Source: Ecdyonurus torrentis (Eukaryota; Arthropoda; Insecta; Ephemeroptera; Heptageniidae). Taken from it: DNA of 64,000 nt. The stretch is from contig OX439137.1 in the NCBI GenBank assembly GCA_949318235.1, positions 20,672,694 through 20,736,693 on the forward strand, written 5' to 3'. The notes below the pieces were generated by a model that was not told the DNA's origin, searched no databases, and saw only the letters and a list, made by a program, of their open reading frames with translations. How positions within the stretch are numbered: the first letter of the stretch is position 1; each line of letters starts with the position of its first letter. The position numbers and the translations under genes were made by a program. Of the stretch, positions 62,501-64,000 are shown piece by piece.

Positions 62501-62969
62501 TATCTTTGCTAACATTTTGATGGATTGAAAACAATGCTTGCAATATTTTTGTTGCTTTTCTTTTTTCCGTATATATGCTATGTTGAAAGAATAGAAATGT
62601 TAAGTTTTCTTTTTAGTTGTACGTGCTACCCCTTTTATTATGCATACCTGCTGCCAAAACTGAAAATTAAAATCTTGCCCCCGCCTTCCACCCTTAAATA
62701 CAGTGTAGTAACCATGAATGAATAATAAATCAAGTATTTAACTAAAGTGAATCCTGAAAAAATGTAATCAATTTATAAATATTCGACTATAGGTATAGTA
62801 TAATAGGTAAATGAAATCGATAAAATAATTTTCATAATTAGTAAATAGCATAGATAGGATAAAGTTAATAAGGATAAAGTAAAAATTATTAACTTATATT
62901 TAATTCAATTAATCTCTTTATATTTTTATTTCATGCTGTTTGGGGACCTAAATTTGATTGTGCATTTTA
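62501..62969. other. AT-rich DNA, no gene supported
   Basis: The frame at 62525-62725 (66 residues) begins with a hydrophobic stretch that could pass for a signal peptide, but it has no domain and such frames arise by chance here. Confidence 0.55.
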
Positions 62970-63220
62970 TACACGGTAATAAATTTTCACCTGCGGCAGG
63001 TACATGCGTATCCTGTATTTTGCATTAGATACCACTTTAATTTGGAACAGGTAGCTATAAACTACAATACCACTTAATTTATAAGTGATTTACACCTTTA
63101 TTGTAGTATATTGTTGTATATTGTAGGTATTTATTGTAGTATAATAATACCTGTGTTCTAGGTTACATGTATAACCTATTGCATTTACTTGCTTATTAAG
63201 AACTAATTATTTTCCGTGTA
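62970..63220. mobile_element. family F element, copy 3 (TACACGG ends)
   Basis: TACACGGTAATAAATTTTCAC on the left and TAATTATTTTCCGTGTA on the right. Interior CGGCAGGTACATGCGTATCC, ACTACAATACCACTTAATTTATAAGTG (shortened) and GTATAATAATACCTGTGTTC; much of it is self-complementary. TA flanks are consistent with a TA target site. Confidence 0.72.
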
Positions 63221-63400
63221 ATAATTATTCACACAATAAAACCTCTATTAATGTAAAATTAAATTAATATTAATGAGCTATCATTTATTATGGGATATGT
63301 ATATAGAATTGGGCCAGATAATAACTAGATGAAGAACAACAGCCAATTACAGATAGTGTAGGAAAAGCTTTATATAAAAAAGCTTCTATATTATCCTTTA

Positions 63401-63403
<3 letters not shown>

Positions 63404-63435
<32 letters not shown>

Positions 63436-63822
63436 TGCTATACAGGTATTGTGTTATCGTGCTATATACACCAATCCCAGTCCCAGTCAAGACATTGTCT
63501 TATCGACAGGTAAAGACTTTCCAATTAATGGAAAAGCACACACGGGCCGGCCACGGCCTAACAGTAAGTACACAGCCCGGCATTCGCCATGACAGCCTAG
63601 AGAAACCGTGGAAACATCTAGGCAGGCTGGTCAGAGCAATCACATCAATCATGCACCTCCCGAATACTGTTCGTCGTCATGGAATGCATGTAAATATGCA
63701 TCGTGCAACGTGTTGTGCTCTCACACTTCACTTACGCACCCAGCAGTGGCTCGAACCTATACTCGGTGAGGAGTACAGCGTTGCGAGTCAGCTGCCTTCA
63801 CCACTCGGCCTTACCAGCTCGG
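63404..63822 (-). mobile_element. tRNA-headed SINE, copy 5 (full length, best preserved)
   Basis: On the minus strand it runs from the tRNA-like head at 63822 to a poly-A tail seen as 29 Ts at 63404-63432, about 420 bp in all. A box AGGCCGAGTGG lies at 63801-63811 and B box GGTTCGAGCC at 63748-63757. The body has GAGAGCACAACACGTTGCACG, then GTTTCCACGGTTTCTCTAGG, GCGAATGCCGGGCTGTG, a GGCCGTGGCCGGCCCGTGTG segment and a CTTTACCTGTCGATAAGAC tail. The 171-residue plus-strand frame 63435-63950 is this SINE read through and continues into flanking DNA; it is not a gene. This copy could still have a working pol III promoter. Confidence 0.88.
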
Positions 63823-64000
63823 TATATTATTTCGGTATTGTTCGGTTTTATTATTTGCGTTTTAGCTTTACACTAATTAATTATTTAAAACGCTATTGCA
63901 ATGAGGCAAAAAAAAAATATGTAAGGGATACTAAGCACACATTTACGTAAACGTTATGCTACATTACGCCAATAAGAAAAAAAATTCAACAGTAGCAACC
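63823..64000. other. AT-rich flank, no feature
   Basis: Nothing recognised. Confidence 0.6.

Noticed and set aside
62525..62725. Secreted or membrane peptide
   Set aside because: The hydrophobic N-terminus is rich in Phe and Leu from T-rich DNA; no domain or cleavage context convinces.
63435..63950. 171-residue plus-strand open frame, the longest in the window
   Set aside because: It runs antisense through the full-length SINE (63404-63822) and into AT-rich flank; the same words occur in the other SINE copies in frames at 21664-22032 and 16603-16833.

Overview
This window is AT-rich (roughly three quarters A+T by eye) nuclear DNA of a eukaryote, almost certainly an animal, from a non-coding, repeat-dominated region. 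I find no protein-coding gene, rRNA or genuine tRNA that I can support. The long open frames are translated microsatellites (Ser-Leu, Arg-Glu, Tyr-Ile, Asn-Gln-Ser-Ile and Leu-Phe-Ile-Tyr repeats), homopolymer runs, or SINE sequence read in frame. A tRNA-headed SINE family is present. Its 3' part, and three further short repeats, resemble from memory the conserved tail of insect tRNA-SINEs, so an arthropod is my best guess, held with modest confidence.

The window is built from four kinds of sequence. (1) Microsatellites: at least 22 (GA)n/(CT)n tracts totalling about 1.7 kb, five long (TA)n tracts, long tetranucleotide arrays near 4.55, 41.9 and 53.5 kb, and many poly-A/poly-T runs. (2) The SINE family: near-complete or recognisable copies near 8.0, 12.1, 16.6, 21.8 and 63.4 kb and fragments near 51.05 and 61.0 kb, with pol III A and B boxes visible in the best copies. 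(3) Short inverted-repeat elements without coding capacity (MITE-like). I separate about ten families by their termini, named here only for reference: A (TTATGCT/AGCATAA-rich, ACACGG ends), B (palindromic, two TGACGTCA per copy), C (TATAGGGTG ends), D (about 140 bp), E (about 340 bp, TTAA ends, piggyBac-like), F and G (TACACGG ends), H (about 60-95 bp, TGACGTCA), J (a relative of C), and two long foldbacks. (4) AT-rich intervening DNA with no recognisable feature.

Layout: 0-8 kb holds C with a J insertion, a near-perfect 280-bp palindrome and large microsatellites. 8-17 kb holds three SINEs and A, B, E and H copies. 18-30 kb holds minisatellites, B/D/H/J copies, a nested foldback and the densest (CT)n tracts. 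30-42 kb holds B, E, C and A copies with clear nesting. 42-50 kb is a dense cluster of A and C copies. 50-64 kb holds the compound tetranucleotide array, D, F and A copies and the best-preserved SINE.

The most notable observation is that the exact palindrome TGACGTCA (the CRE/ATF core) occurs 26 times by my hand count, where base composition predicts less than one. 22 of the 26 lie inside four differently ended element families. Nested insertions (J in C, E in A, D in B, C in a Tc1-like element) allow relative dating. A few GC-richer islands carry promoter-like or exon-like signals, but none is strong enough to call a gene.
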